Below, in pieces: positions 32,690-44,658 of a stretch of DNA of 64,000 nt (position 1 is the first letter of the stretch; every line of letters begins with the position of its first letter). The notes under the pieces are model-generated. The model saw only the letters and a program-made list of their open reading frames with translations, did not search any database and was not told the origin of the DNA. A program made the position numbers and the translations under genes. Origin of the DNA: Tipula vernalis (lineage: Eukaryota; Arthropoda; Insecta; Diptera; Tipulidae); the NCBI GenBank assembly GCA_958295665.1, contig OY282559.1:135635241-135699240 (forward strand), in the 5' to 3' direction.

Positions 32690-34750
32690 CAATTATCCTA
32701 ATATTTTCCATAAGTAAATACATTGTGCTAAACAATTAAGCTTTTCATGGTAATATAAATAGCAAGAATTTTTGTTGATAAGATTATGGAAAATGAAAAT
32801 CAATCAATACTCCTAAATGAAACATCCAAGACAAATTATGCTTTCAACAATTTCCGAATTGGTAAATTACATAAGACCTTCCGTTAATTTAGAATTTTTC
32901 AAAAATAGTTTGTTAAACGTGAGCCAATCTATAGAAGCAGGTATATATTTTATGATCTTAAAATTTAGATCAAATAGCCTTTTCGTCAGTGTTGGCAAAT
33001 ATATATGAGACAAACGGTAGCCACCTAATAATTTTGAATTCATTCGCCTAATGAGTGGAAACGATCTCAAATGCTAAAACCAAATATTTTCTAATGCAGA
33101 CACAAAATTTGCATAAATATTTTATGTATAATAAAGAACATAAACGCAATGAACTCAATGTTGATAGAGCGAAGGCAAAATAATCATAAAAATAAAAATA
33201 AAATTATGATTAACTGTAATTATGTCCGTCACGTTGTTGACGATATAAAACTTTATGGTAACTCATTGAAATGTATGTACATGGTATGATGATTATTATT
33301 GTTTATTGCTCTATAGTTATGATGATTATCACAGATTCTTATTATTTAAATAAATAAGACATGTTCATCTTATAGCTGACTAAACATTTATGTAGCATAC
33401 CTTTTAATTAATTTACCGATACACATTACATTCTAATCATCTAAAAAAAAAAAATCCTTACAATATAATTTTTCACACACAAACCACTTCCTTTTATAAA
33501 ATTAGAGCACGCACAATGCCGAAAACCACAATTTCATGTGTGTTCACAATGACAGTACACAAAATATAAAAAAAATAAAACAAATCATTCCACCGCGAAG
33601 ACACAACAACAAAAAAACCGCAAACAAAATCTGGTCAATAGTTTAACTGTAAATTTTAATTATTTTGTTATACAAAGATCCTCTCGAAACATCTTAAAGA
33701 CGTTGCGGGTATACTGCTGTACAATCAAATTTCCAATTTTACCCTTCTTACGTAAAATAAAAACGCGAGATTCACAAAACAACAACCTCTATAGAGAAAA
33801 AGGTAGAAGCGCTTACCAATACAATGGATTAACCGTAATTTTTAAATTATAAAAAGAAATTGAAAATCGGGCTTTCTATACGATGTGGTACAAAATAATA
33901 GCCCCAGATGGTCGAATAATAGGTAGCCAAAAAAATAGAAAAGAATTCCTCCTTTTTATAAATTTCTTCTTTCCACCGTTATCTTCCTTTTTATATAAAA
34001 ATTTGTTCGTACCACATATAAGAAATAAGATCAGGTTGCTGCTTTTGATAAAATAAAATTTTGTTGTTGCTTTTATTTATATTATAACTGTGAAATATAA
34101 GACAATCACCATTCGAATACACAAATTACAAAAAAAAAAAAAAAAAAACGCGATGGTGGATTGATGATGATGATGATGGAATTTCTATTTTATTTTGAAA
34201 ACAGTTCGTCTCATACGTCTCAAAACAAAAAAGGACCGAAATATTATATAAGATGGCTAAGTTATATAAAAGATATCGATTTCACATATGGTTTTAGTAA
34301 AATAATACACATAACGGTATAAAAAAAAATTCTAATTTTCATATCCTGCGCACATTATTTCGATTCGGTCAGGTTGATCGCATATTTTGTTTTGTACAAT
34401 AAAAGGAAGATGTACGACACAGAACACAAATAAAATTGTTTAACAGATATTTTGTGTTTTCTTATTTTTTTGTGTAAGATGAACATATTCAATTGTTTTT
34501 TTTTTGTTATGTTCAGTCGGTTAATTTGCATAAACACATTTCTTGTTTGTAATCACAAAAAAATTTGGTATTGGAACAAATGGGTGATTGCGAAATTGTA
34601 AAGAAATTGAATTGAAATTATCTTGCAGAAGACAAAGTGGATAAATAAATTCATAGCTTTATTGAAAGTTCTTAACCATGGAGGGGATCTCCGAAATTTT
34701 TATATGACTCATATTCTTTTATACTCTAGGTACACAAAATTACAAGAACT
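32690..34750. other. AT-rich gene-free stretch
   Basis: About 2 kb with many A and T runs and a short (GAT)n run at 34162-34178. The frames seen are under 70 residues and unremarkable. I see no TE motif. Confidence 0.45.
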
Positions 34751-34763
34751 TATAGCTTTGCTT

Positions 34764-35394
34764 GTGACGATTGTGTAAGGGGTAACCTGTTCACAATTCG
34801 CAAGTGTACGTACTGCCTCCTCGTGGCAACCACTGGGAACTAAGGCCACTTGGCACATTTTTGGCCATTTGGCACAGGCTAAAGTACGGCGCTAAAGGAG
34901 AAAACCTTGACAAAAACCCTAATCTAAGGTGGAACAGCATATGCCGAAAGATGAATGGCTGATAGGTTAATCAGCCCAAAATATGCGGACTCTGGATACC
35001 AGGCACCCTCCAGTTTTATTTAGCCTTCCTGTAGTAAAGCTGGGTGACCTACAGGTGATTTGCAATTCCGAGCAACTCGTAAGAGTAAAATCAAACGGAA
35101 TACGGGGCAAGAGTAGGAATATACGGAAGTGGGAAAACCCTCTCGAGGTCCTTGAGCTCCAATGCTACCGTCTTTCTAGCGGAACTACATGCTGTAGTAA
35201 ACATCTAGGAGGGAGAGAAATAAGCCCAGATAGTATGTATCACGTACCGGGAGGCAGTATCGTCAGGTTCATTAAGAACCTGAATATTGACTGGACGGAT
35301 AATTAAGCAGGGGCCAGCACAATAGATCTTTTAGGTCGCAGTGCGAAGTGGCTGATCGCCCACATGGCCCTCCAGTAAATAATAATAATAATAA
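34764..35394 (+). mobile_element. LINE-derived short retroposon, copy B (5' truncated)
   Basis: A 631-bp insert is flanked by a perfect 13-bp duplication TATAGCTTTGCTT at 34751-34763 and 35395-35407 and ends in a (TAA)n-type tail. It lacks about the first 110 bp present in copy A, the usual outcome of incomplete target-primed reverse transcription. The 107-residue frame at 34983-35306 is conserved in outline in copy C and interrupted in copy A, but has no known domain. It lies 71 bp left of the BEL 5' LTR and is not part of it. Confidence 0.85.
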
Positions 35395-35465
35395 TATAGC
35401 TTTGCTTCGGGCATCGTCTAAATATCTACGAAAATAAATATACATGCTAAAGATGGCTACCCCTT

Positions 35466-36027
35466 TGTTGAAGCAACAGATGACGTATAGATACCTATGC
35501 CTAGAATATATTAAGATATTTATTTTCTTGTCACTTAGAGTAAAATTTGTATTCAAAACTTATCTGTAATATTTCAAAAGTTGTCATTACACTGCAATCA
35601 TATATTTAAGCGTTATTGTAGAATTCTGAAAAACATTTATAGTACTTAATTAATAGCATTCAATTCAAGTTACGTAAATATTGTAATTTTTTTAGCTTAC
35701 CAGTGATTTGTTTATATCCAGTAATGACAGCTGACCGTATTATTATTATCATGTCAAATTTTTGTTGGTTGCATTCAGTAGTTATTATTTTGGTTAAATT
35801 CAGTTTGCTTTAATGAATAGCCACCTAACATAATTTTTATGTACTATCAAAATTAATTTTGTAAGAAAAATAAAAATATTTTTTTAGTCGCCATCACTCC
35901 ATCAACAAATGTGAACCACCATTTTTTCATAAAATAAAATTGATTGAAAAAGAGTAGCATATAAAGCCGTGCTGACACATTTATGTTTCGGGAAACGTGT
36001 TTCTATAATTGTTTTGAATATTATTTA
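35466..36027 (+). repeat. BEL 5' LTR
   Basis: The LTR starts TGTTGAAG and ends TATTATTTA. A TATAAAG box at 35960-35966 could start transcription, and A-rich AATAAA strings lie upstream. It differs from the 3' LTR by one substitution near 35,490 (A for G) and one extra A near 35,873. Confidence 0.95.
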
Positions 36028-36045
36028 TGGTCCTTCGAGCCGGAT
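36028..36045 (+). promoter_or_regulatory. Primer-binding site for tRNA-Tyr
   Basis: TGGTCCTTCGAGCCGGAT directly follows the LTR and is complementary to the 3' end of insect tRNA-Tyr including CCA. A leader of about 500 bp (36046-36547) leads to the gag ATG. Confidence 0.85.
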
Positions 36046-36547
36046 CCCGAAGTTGAGTGCATAGTGAAGGTATTAAATGCAAACTTTAGTGACTTATAAA
36101 GTGTACAAAGTTCGTGAGTAAAATTACGACCACGCGGTTTTCAAGAAAACGCTGCCATATTGAACGCAGAAACATACAGTTAGCGGTTAATATCCAACAT
36201 TATCAGGTGATTTATCGAGCGCAGATTAATATATAAGCACTCCACAATTTAGTTGAAGTTCATTATCATCCGCTGTTTCATTACGCCGCAATAGTTAAGG
36301 CTAATAAGCATGCTATAATTTATTGAACGTTCAACCAAGAGTCGCTGGGTTTATCACACTACAAATATTACTGCGCAATAATCAGAATCACGACACTACA
36401 TTATTGGATGCATACAGCAATTGTTATTTCAACTTAATTTCATATCGTCACTTAACCTCACTATAAATTACTATATAGTGTATCAAGCGAAGCTCCGATC
36501 AAATAAGTGAATAGTATAGAATTTTATAGTGTACTATTCATATCAAC

Positions 36548-37545
36548 ATGGCGGCTACAGCAGTACAATCACGTGGCCGCGTTTTGGCATCGTTAACGGT
36601 ACTGAAAAAATTCGCTCTTGCAATAAATGCGGACACCACATGTTGCGATATTGAAGTGAGAATAAATAAACTCGACGAGCTCTGGCGTGAATTTCAAGAA
36701 CATGAAACTCAAGTGGCTATCATTCTTGCAAATAATCCCACTGCAAATGTCGAATTAAAGCAAGAAGAGTTTGAAGAAAAATTCTTTAAAACAAAATCAA
36801 TGCTACTGGAATCATTTCGGAAAAAGCAACCACCTACAAATCCACAGGCCGGAAATAATAATTCATTCGATCAACTCTTTGATCAACAAAGGATATTTTT
36901 GGAGAATCTCGCGGATCGTACTCAAGCCATCAATGAGCGATCAATTATTCAATCGTCGGAGAACGTTAAATTACCGCATGTAACTATCGACAAATTTTCG
37001 GGCGAATACGAAACTTGGCCATCCTTTTACGATTTATATACTTCCTCGGTGCATAATGTCAACAACATATCACAAGTGCACAAATTCCAAATTCTAAAAG
37101 GCTTGCTCAAGGGTCCACCGCTCACTATAATTAGAAACTTTCTAGTCACAGAAGGAAACTACACTGAAGCTTGGGACAAATTGGTGCAGAGATATCACAA
37201 AAAACGACCAATATTAAATTCATTAATTGATCGATTTTTTGATCTGCCATCCGCAAACACTGGTTCTCCTCAAAAACTACGTCAAATAAGCGATTCTTCA
37301 AATGAAATAATTAGAGGCATAAAATCATTGGGTCTTCAAGCCGAAACTAGAGATCCCTGGCTTATTCGCATTATATTGCCGAAAGTAGACGACGAAACCC
37401 GTATCGCATGGACCAACCAAACTCTAGAACAAGAATTTCCGACGGCCGAAGAATTCCTTGAATTCTTAAACAACCGATGTTATTCCAAAGAAAGTGCTTT
37501 CTGTGATACCAAGAAAAAGGGAACCAAACCGTCAACAGTGACAGT
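36548..37545 (+). pseudogene. BEL Gag, N-terminal part
   Basis: The frame begins at an ATG after a 500-bp leader and encodes the structural capsid precursor. Residues 135-230 hold the BEL Gag core, with LPHVTIDKFSGEYETWPSFY and LKGLLKGPP. Residues near 285-312 (TLEQEFPTAEEFLEFLNNRC) precede the zinc fingers. At 37546 the frame is cut by a hAT-like element whose first codons extend the frame falsely to 37576. It resumes at 40880. Confidence 0.9.
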
Positions 37546-40500
37546 CAGTGTTGTGCACGTAAATTACATTGCGTAATTTACACTATTATTTACGTGTAAA
37601 TAATTGTATTTTTTACCTGAAATTTTTTACGTTACAAAGTAAAAAATTGTAAATAATTAGGGACATCTGTGCGAAATGTGACATTTAAATGAAAAGAGCA
37701 GAATTAAAAAATTGTATGTCTATATTAAAACCATTTCACAGCTCTATCTATTGAAATTAATTTGAATGTAGATTGTACTATGTGTTTTAAATAAAATGTT
37801 TAAAATATGCTGACCAAACGCATTTTATTTAACAAAAAACGAAATAATTTATTCTGTTTTTTATGTATTAAAATTGTATCTATTCGAAAATGTTATTAAA
37901 AAAATAATTTCTCTATTTACATAAATGGTTCAAATAATTATAATTTATTCTGCGCCATCTCACACGTAGGTATCATACTATTTGATTTATAAAATTTGAC
38001 TGTGTATGTTTTACTTTTAACTTTCACCACCGCAATTATGTTAGATTGTCAAAAAAATTTATTTTGTAAAATATTAAAACTAGTAATCGATTCCTAATGC
38101 CTATAAATATATAGCCACCATTTTGCAATTGGTATTCTAACAGCTACATTCTCGAAAACGATAAGTAATTTAATTGGATCACGCATCATTCTTTATAAAA
38201 GGCTGAACTTTGTTACAATAATATCATGGCAGGGGCAGCGAAATGCAATCATAACTGTGGTAACCAGTTGGTTTTTGGTACGGTTCTTTGAAAGCATTCG
38301 CACAAATTAATTCGGTCACAAATAGCGTGTACCGAATTTCAATATTATAACGTATCCCGTTCCGATTATACGGCTGTCTATATATTCCCGTAGTGTTTAA
38401 TATGAGAAAATAAACGTTTCTTTTACAACTTCCCGTGTTTCTTAACCGATTGAAGTGAAATTTAGTATGCAAGTTGATATTGGCCCACAAATATCGTGTA
38501 CTGAATTTCAATATTATAACGTATCCCGTTCCGATTATACGGCTGTCTATATATTCCCGTAGTGTTTTATATGAAAAAATAAACGTTTCTTCTACAACTT
38601 CCCGTGGTTCTTAACCGATTGAAGTGAAACTTAGTATGCAAGTTGATATTGGCCCACAAATAGCGCGTACCGAATTTCAATATTATAGCGTATCCCGTTC
38701 CGATTATACGGCTGTCTATATATTCCCGTAGTGTTTAATATGAGAAAATAAACGTTTCTTTTACGAATTTTCGTGTTTCTCAACCGATTGAAGTAAAATT
38801 TAGTATGCAAGTTTATATTGGTCCACAAATAGCGTGTACTGAATTTCAATATTATATCGTATCACGTTCCAATTATACGGCTGGATATTTATTCCCGTAG
38901 TGTTTAGTATGAGGAAACAAAAATTTATCCTACAAGTTTTCTTCTACAACGGGATACGATATAATATTGAAATTCGGTACACGCTATTTGTGGGCTAAAA
39001 TAAACTTGCATACTAAATTTCACTTCAATCGGTTAAGAAACACGGGAAGTTGTAGAAGAAACGTTTATTTTTTCATTCTAAACACTACGGGAATATATAG
39101 CCAGCCGTATAATCGGAACGGGATACGTTATAATATTTAAATTCAGTACACGCTATTTGTGGGCCAATATCAACTTGCATACTAAATTTCGCTTCAATTG
39201 GTTAAGAAACACGGGAAGTTGTAAAAGAAACGTTTATTTTCTTATACCAAACACTACGGGAATATATAGACAGCCGTATAATCGGAACGGGATACGTTAT
39301 AATATTGAAATTCGGTACACGCTATTTGTAGGCCAATATAAACTTGCATACTAAATTTCACTTTAATCGGTTAAGAAACGTTAAGTCGTTTAAAAACTGT
39401 TTAGTTGAAAATCTGGAGTTCGACATACGATTAATGCACAGAAACGCTTATTGTTACAACTGATGGATGGGCCGAAATCCGATTCCTAAAAAAGATAAAT
39501 AAAACACAAAGAATAAATTCTTAATTTAATACTCCACATAACTTATACTTATCTAAAATCAACAGCTCTTGTGACATTCAATCAACTTATGTAATAAAAG
39601 GTTAACAGCACCTTTACAGCGATAATAAAAGCATCCGTGAATTTGCTAGAATATAATAATTCCCAACCAGGTTCATTGGCGTATTTTTCACTTATTTTAA
39701 ATAAACAAACTAATTAACTAATAATCAAACACTGCGTTTCATTAAATTTTTGTTTATTGTTGTGACATTTAATTTCGAAATTTTTTTGCCATTTTGTTTG
39801 TACATCCAGGTGTGTATTTAAAATATTAAGGGTTAAATATTGTGAATTAATGTTAATATTTTTTATAAATAGGTAATAAAACGTGATAGAATTAAAACTA
39901 GTTAACTATTGTTAATATTTCAAAAACATTTTTTAAGTTTTATGTAAGTTTTATGTTAAAACATTTATTTTCGAATAATTTTCGACATTCTATTTATTTG
40001 AGTACGGTTCTATACAACTTGTGTCTCATTAGAGACAGAGGAGTTTATAAAAATAAGCGAGATGGTCTTATTAAAAACTTCTACAATTTCATATTTGCTT
40101 GATTTGGTATTAAAATTTTCTGATGCTATATCCACTATCCAGGTATTTTATATCACTGGGCCAAATCAAGCAAAAATGCACGAAACAATTGCAATCGTAC
40201 AATTGCACAAGATCGTTATGTCATGCGGCCAAAATAATATAATGCCCGTATTTCTGTGAAATAATTTACATTTACATTTAGTCAACAGCAATTGCACTCT
40301 TAAAAATATTTTTTGATTTATTTGCTAAAACTAACCACAGATGGCATTGCGATAAATTCTAGCGTGAATATATACCCACCTGCTACAAAAATTATTATCT
40401 GGTAAAGCATAATTAACTAATCAAATCATTAATCAATGATTTTATGTGCATATTTCTATTAAAGGAATCTTATTTTTGATTTGAAAAATGATAAAAATGG

Positions 40501-40879
40501 AATTGTACACGAATATGCCCAACAGTGGTGAAATTAGTTTAATCAATGTGACTGATTATTCATGTTAGTTTGTTGAACATATGCAATATTCATTATGATA
40601 ATTTAATTAATTAATAATTATAAATTTTGCAATGTTATTTTATTTTGATTAAATGATGATTGATTATTTTAATTTTCGTTAAAATCTATTGAAAATTTTT
40701 AGAGTGGTTTGAGTATGTGAATGGTACTAGTATTTCTTAATTCTTTTAGATGGCATCACTTTTAATATTTTTTACATTTATTACAATATTTTACATTAAT
40801 TACAATTTTTACCGTATTTTACAATTTTTTACGTAATGTTTGTAAAAAATTATTTTTTACGCGTAATTGCACAACACTG
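37546..40879. mobile_element. hAT-like non-autonomous DNA transposon (3,334 bp)
   Basis: The element has 12-bp perfect terminal inverted repeats CAGTGTTGTGCA, extended by imperfect AT-rich subterminal repeats with many TTTTTTACG-like words. It is flanked by an exact 8-bp duplication GTGACAGT (37538-37545 and 40880-40887). These are hAT features. No transposase frame is visible. The interior carries a 169-bp satellite array in head-to-head arrangement; the rest is AT-rich. A 65-residue frame at 40062 is unrecognised. It must rely on a transposase from elsewhere. Confidence 0.85.
38311..39385. repeat. 169-bp satellite in a large palindrome
   Basis: The word GAATTTCAATATTATA starts at 38334, 38503, 38672 and 38841, exactly 169 bp apart. 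Its reverse complement recurs with ends at 38975, 39144 and 39313, also 169 bp apart. So about 3.7 forward units face about 2.6 inverted units around 38,945. Small frames on both strands are translations of this unit. Confidence 0.95.
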
Positions 40880-41101
40880 GTGACAGTGAAATCAATGCAT
40901 AGTTCATCAAATTTAGAAAAGTGTCCGTGTTGTAATCGTCAACATTATTTGTGGAGGTGTCTCAAATTTAAACAAATGACAATCGAGAACAGGAGACGCG
41001 TAGTTAAAGTGTCGGGAGTGTGTTATAATTCTCTCAGGAAAGGCCATGAGGTTAGTCAATGTCTTACGGAGCATTCATGCCGTCGCTGTAACGAGAAGCA
41101 T
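40880..41101 (+). pseudogene. BEL Gag zinc-finger region
   Basis: After the hAT duplication the gag frame continues with CPCCNRQHYLWRC (CX2CX4HX4C type), then CYNSLRKGHEVSQC and CRRCNEKH, the three-finger nucleic-acid-binding cluster of BEL Gag. In the second finger a Cys is Ser. The third finger is cut at 41102 by the minus-strand retroposon and continues at 41862. Confidence 0.85.
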
Positions 41102-41861
41102 TATTATTATTATTATTATTGGGGGGGGCCATGTGGGCGATCAGCCACTTCGCACTGCGACCTAAAAGATCTTTTGTGCTGGCCCCTGCTTAATTATCCG
41201 TCCAGTCAATATTCAGGTTCCTTATGAACCTGACAATATTGCCTCCCGGTACGTGATACATACTATCTGGGCTTATTGCTCTCCCTCCTAGATGTTTACT
41301 ACAGCATGTAGTTCCGCTAGAAAGACGGTAGCATTGGAGCTCAAGGACCTCGAGAGGGTTGTCCCACTCCCGTATATTCCTACTCCTGCCCCGTATTCCG
41401 TTTGATTTTACTCTTACGAGTTGCTGGGAATTGCAAATCACCTGTAGGTCACCCAGCTATACTACAGGAAGGCTAAATAAAACTGGAGGGTGCCTGGTAT
41501 CCAGAGTCCGCATATTTTGGGCTTATTAACCTATCAGCCATTCATCTTTCGGCATATGCTGTTCCACCTTAGATTAGGGTTTTTTGTCAAGGTTTTCTCC
41601 TTTAGCGCCGTACTTTAGCCTGTGCCAAATGGCCTAAAATGTGCCAAGTGGCCTTAGTTACCAGTGGTTACCACGAGGACGCATGTACGTACACTTGCGA
41701 ATTGTGAACAGGTTACCCCTTACACAATTGTACCCATCACGTAGCTGCCTAATGACAAGACCAGAACAGCCCACGTGATGCGCACCCTACTGGAAGGTTA
41801 CGGAGCTGGTAGATTAATCTACTCAACTTTGATCCCCCCCTCCAATAGACGCCAAACCACC
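41102..41861 (-). mobile_element. LINE-derived short retroposon, copy C (760 bp)
   Basis: The copy is inserted on the minus strand with its (TAA)n tail at 41102-41120 (seen as ATT repeats), followed by a G8 run on the plus strand. It is flanked by a perfect 12-bp duplication AACGAGAAGCAT (41090-41101 and 41862-41873). Its 5' end at 41861 matches the 5' end of copy A. It lies inside the third Gag zinc finger of the BEL element. Confidence 0.9.
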
Positions 41862-43676
41862 AACGAGAAGCATAGCATATTGCTTCATCTCGAAGCAGGA
41901 TCTGTCACACCAAAATCATCGGCACCAGTCAGTTCAGTTGCCCAAACGGAAACATTAGTGGCAGAAGTTTAACTTAAAGATTCTGGGGTTGGCCAACAAT
42001 CCAACATGAGTACAAGCACTACAGCGCTCAGTGCCCGCACTTCGCGTCTCGCGCTATTGCCAACTGCATTAATTCACGTGCATGATTCCGCTGGATAGCT
42101 GCATGTAGCTCGCGCGTTATTGGATTCAAGGTCCCAATCAACATCCATTAGCAAGACCCTCGTTCAAAGGTTGAATTTAGCACGATCTTGTTCAAATGTT
42201 GTTGTAACGGGGATATCAGAGGCGAAAGCTGAAACGTCAAAATGCCTAGTGAAGCTAACCATTCAATCCAGATTTGAAACCAGTCAATGCTACAAAATTG
42301 AAGCACTCATTCTTTCAAAATTGACATCAACCATTCCTCAGTTCAAAGTCGAAGCGCAATGGGTCAATGAGATGCACGCGAAAAATCTGGAGTTAGCTGA
42401 TCCAACATATTACACTCCAAGCAAAATTGATATTCTTCTCGGAGCCGATATATTCTTTAGTGTACTTCTGTCTGACAAGCTTATCATCAAAGACCAACTC
42501 ATTGCCCAGTCAACCAAGTTCGGATGGGTCATTTCGGGAGCAGCACAAGGAAAACCCGTAAGCTCAAAGGTGTTTACAGCGACCATACAAGAAGAAGATA
42601 TAACAAGATTATTGGAACGATTCTGGCAAGTGGAAGAGGTTCCAGTTGCATCAACAATATCTGAGACAGAGGCAAAATGTGAGAGTCATTTCATTAATAC
42701 CCATTCACGGAACTACGATGGTCGATATGTCGTCAGGCTGCCGTTCCGAACAGATTTTGGGGAATTAGGATATTCGAAATCGGCAGCAATCAGTCGGTTG
42801 ATTTCAATGGAGCGGAAGTTTTTAAGGTTTCCAAACCTTCAGCAACAGTACCGCGACTTCATGGGCGAATATTTGACTCTAGGGCACATGCATGAGATAC
42901 CATCTACCGATCCACCATGCCAAGAAACAGAGTGTTTTTATTTACCTCACCACGCCGTTACTAAAAATAATAGTACTACGACAAAACTGCGCGTCGTATT
43001 TGACGGTTCATGCAAATCGTCGTCTGGAATCTCACTGACTGATCGATTGCTTGTTGGACCCACCATTCAGAAGGATTTAGTGTCCATTATAACATCATTT
43101 AGAAAGCATGCCATTGAATTTTCCTCAGACGTCGAGAAAATGTACAGGCAGGTTGAAGTAAGCCAGGAGGATCAAAACTACCAACGAATCGTTTGGAGAA
43201 ATTCTGTTGATGAACCAATGAGAACGTTTCGATTAAATACAGTCACGTACGGAACGTCTTCTGCCCCATTTTTGGCAGTTCGTACATTACATCAAATCGC
43301 AAACGACTACAAGGTAGCGCACCCAGTAGGATCCCAGATTGCAAAACGTGATTTTTATGTATATGATTGTCTATCTGGGACTGAGTCAATCGTCGACGCA
43401 AAATTTGCTATACAGGACCTATCATCTATGTTAACTAAGGGTGGATTTAACCTCCGCAAGTGGAAGTCTAATTCAACAGAAGTATTGAACACAATTGCAC
43501 CCGAGTTCAGAGAGAAAACCAGCCTTTGTATTGATTATAGTCCAGCGACAGTAAAAACGTTCGGACTCCAATGGAACCCAACAAATGACACATTCTCATA
43601 TAAAATCAACCTTGAAGACAACAATGTGGTATCCAAGCGTGAAATAAGGTCTAAGATTTGTCTAAGCGTTGTCTAA
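41862..43676 (+). pseudogene. BEL protease and reverse transcriptase, inactivated
   Basis: Gag's last zinc finger runs into a linker with a TAA at 41970, then LLPTALIHVHDSAG and a TAG at 42096. The long frame 42120-43676 starts at the protease active site, where D-S-G reads D-S-R. It continues with ILLGADIFFSVL (protease end), LRVVFDGSCKSSSG, SSDVEKMYRQVEVSQEDQ and TYGTSSAPFLAVRTLHQIA. The catalytic motif is FYVYDCLSG instead of FYVDDCLSG (Tyr codon at 43362-43364). RT would copy the RNA in the particle; here both enzymes have lost key residues. Confidence 0.9.
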
Positions 43677-44658
43677 GATTTCTCGCATCTTTGATCCGCT
43701 AGGTTGGGTTGCACCCGCAGTAATTACATTCAAAATAGGTTTCCAGAAACTTTGGCTGAGAAAACTAGATTGGGACGATCCACTTCCCGAAGATATCAAG
43801 CAACAATGGATGGCGAATCAAACTTCACTGCAGGAATTGGAGAGCATAGAAGTTCCTCGTTTTTTAATGATAACTAAATCAGCAACGAACCTTCAAATCC
43901 ACGGATTTTGTGATGCATCGGAGCATGCTTATGCAGCGGTAGTTTATCTCCGTTCAACACACAGCAATGGAACATTAAACACCAGAATCATAGTGGCAAA
44001 AACGAAGGTTGCACCATTGAAACAATTGTCACTTCCAAGACTAGAGCTTTGTGGAGCGGTTTTGTTAAGCAGACTTATCAACCATACCAAACGTGTACTG
44101 GAAATAGACAATGTAGAGTGTTTCGCGTAGACCGACTCAAAAATAGTTATATCATGGCTATCTGATGTTCCCAGACGTTGGAAGAGTTTCATTGGGAATA
44201 GAACCGCACAAATCTTGGAAAATACTCCCCGAGTCAAATGGAGTTATGTTGCTTCAAGAGACAATCCCGCGGACATTGCTTCCAGAGGCGCTACTACTGT
44301 GCAATTCTTGAAATGTAATCAATGGTGGAATGGGCCAGGATGGTTACTAAGCCCAGAAGATGAATGGCCCAGTCAGGTAAAAATCGATAAAACTAATCTG
44401 GAAGAACGACAGGTTTCCCTGATGTCCCAGTCAGACGTTGAACCAAAATACCTGCAGGAGAATTTATTCATGAGAGTCGACTCATATATGAAGATCAAAC
44501 GAATTCTGGCGAGAGTATTACGATGGCCAAAGGCGTATAGAAATCTGGACGTGGTAGACATCTTGAAGAAGGTCGAAAAATTGTGTGTGATGTGGGCCCA
44601 ATCTGAAAAATTCAAGGAAGAACTCCACGCGTTGAAACAAAACAAAGAAATTGGCTAA
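43669..44658 (+). pseudogene. BEL RT connection and RNase H region
   Basis: A 22-bp insertion of the tandem-repeat type (three GTCTAAG words at about 43,650-43,673) shifts the frame. The new frame gives SKISRIFDPLGWVAPAVITF, then HGFCDASEHAYAAVVYLRS and LPRLELCGAVLLSRLI, the BEL RNase H core that digests the RNA strand. TAG at 44128 sits where TDSKIVISWL is normally preceded by Trp. After it the same frame continues with VASRDNPADIASRG to a TAA at 44656. The sequence is otherwise well kept. Confidence 0.9.

Noticed and set aside
36028..36045. Partial tRNA-Tyr gene
   Set aside because: Only the 18 bases complementary to the tRNA 3' end are present, directly after an LTR, so it is a primer-binding site.
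38224..39354. Three similar 65-95-residue frames suggesting a small gene family
   Set aside because: They are the same 169-bp satellite read on opposite strands, with no start or composition typical of a gene.
40062..40259. 65-residue frame as a hAT transposase remnant
   Set aside because: No hAT dimerisation or catalytic motif is visible; it is too short to assign.
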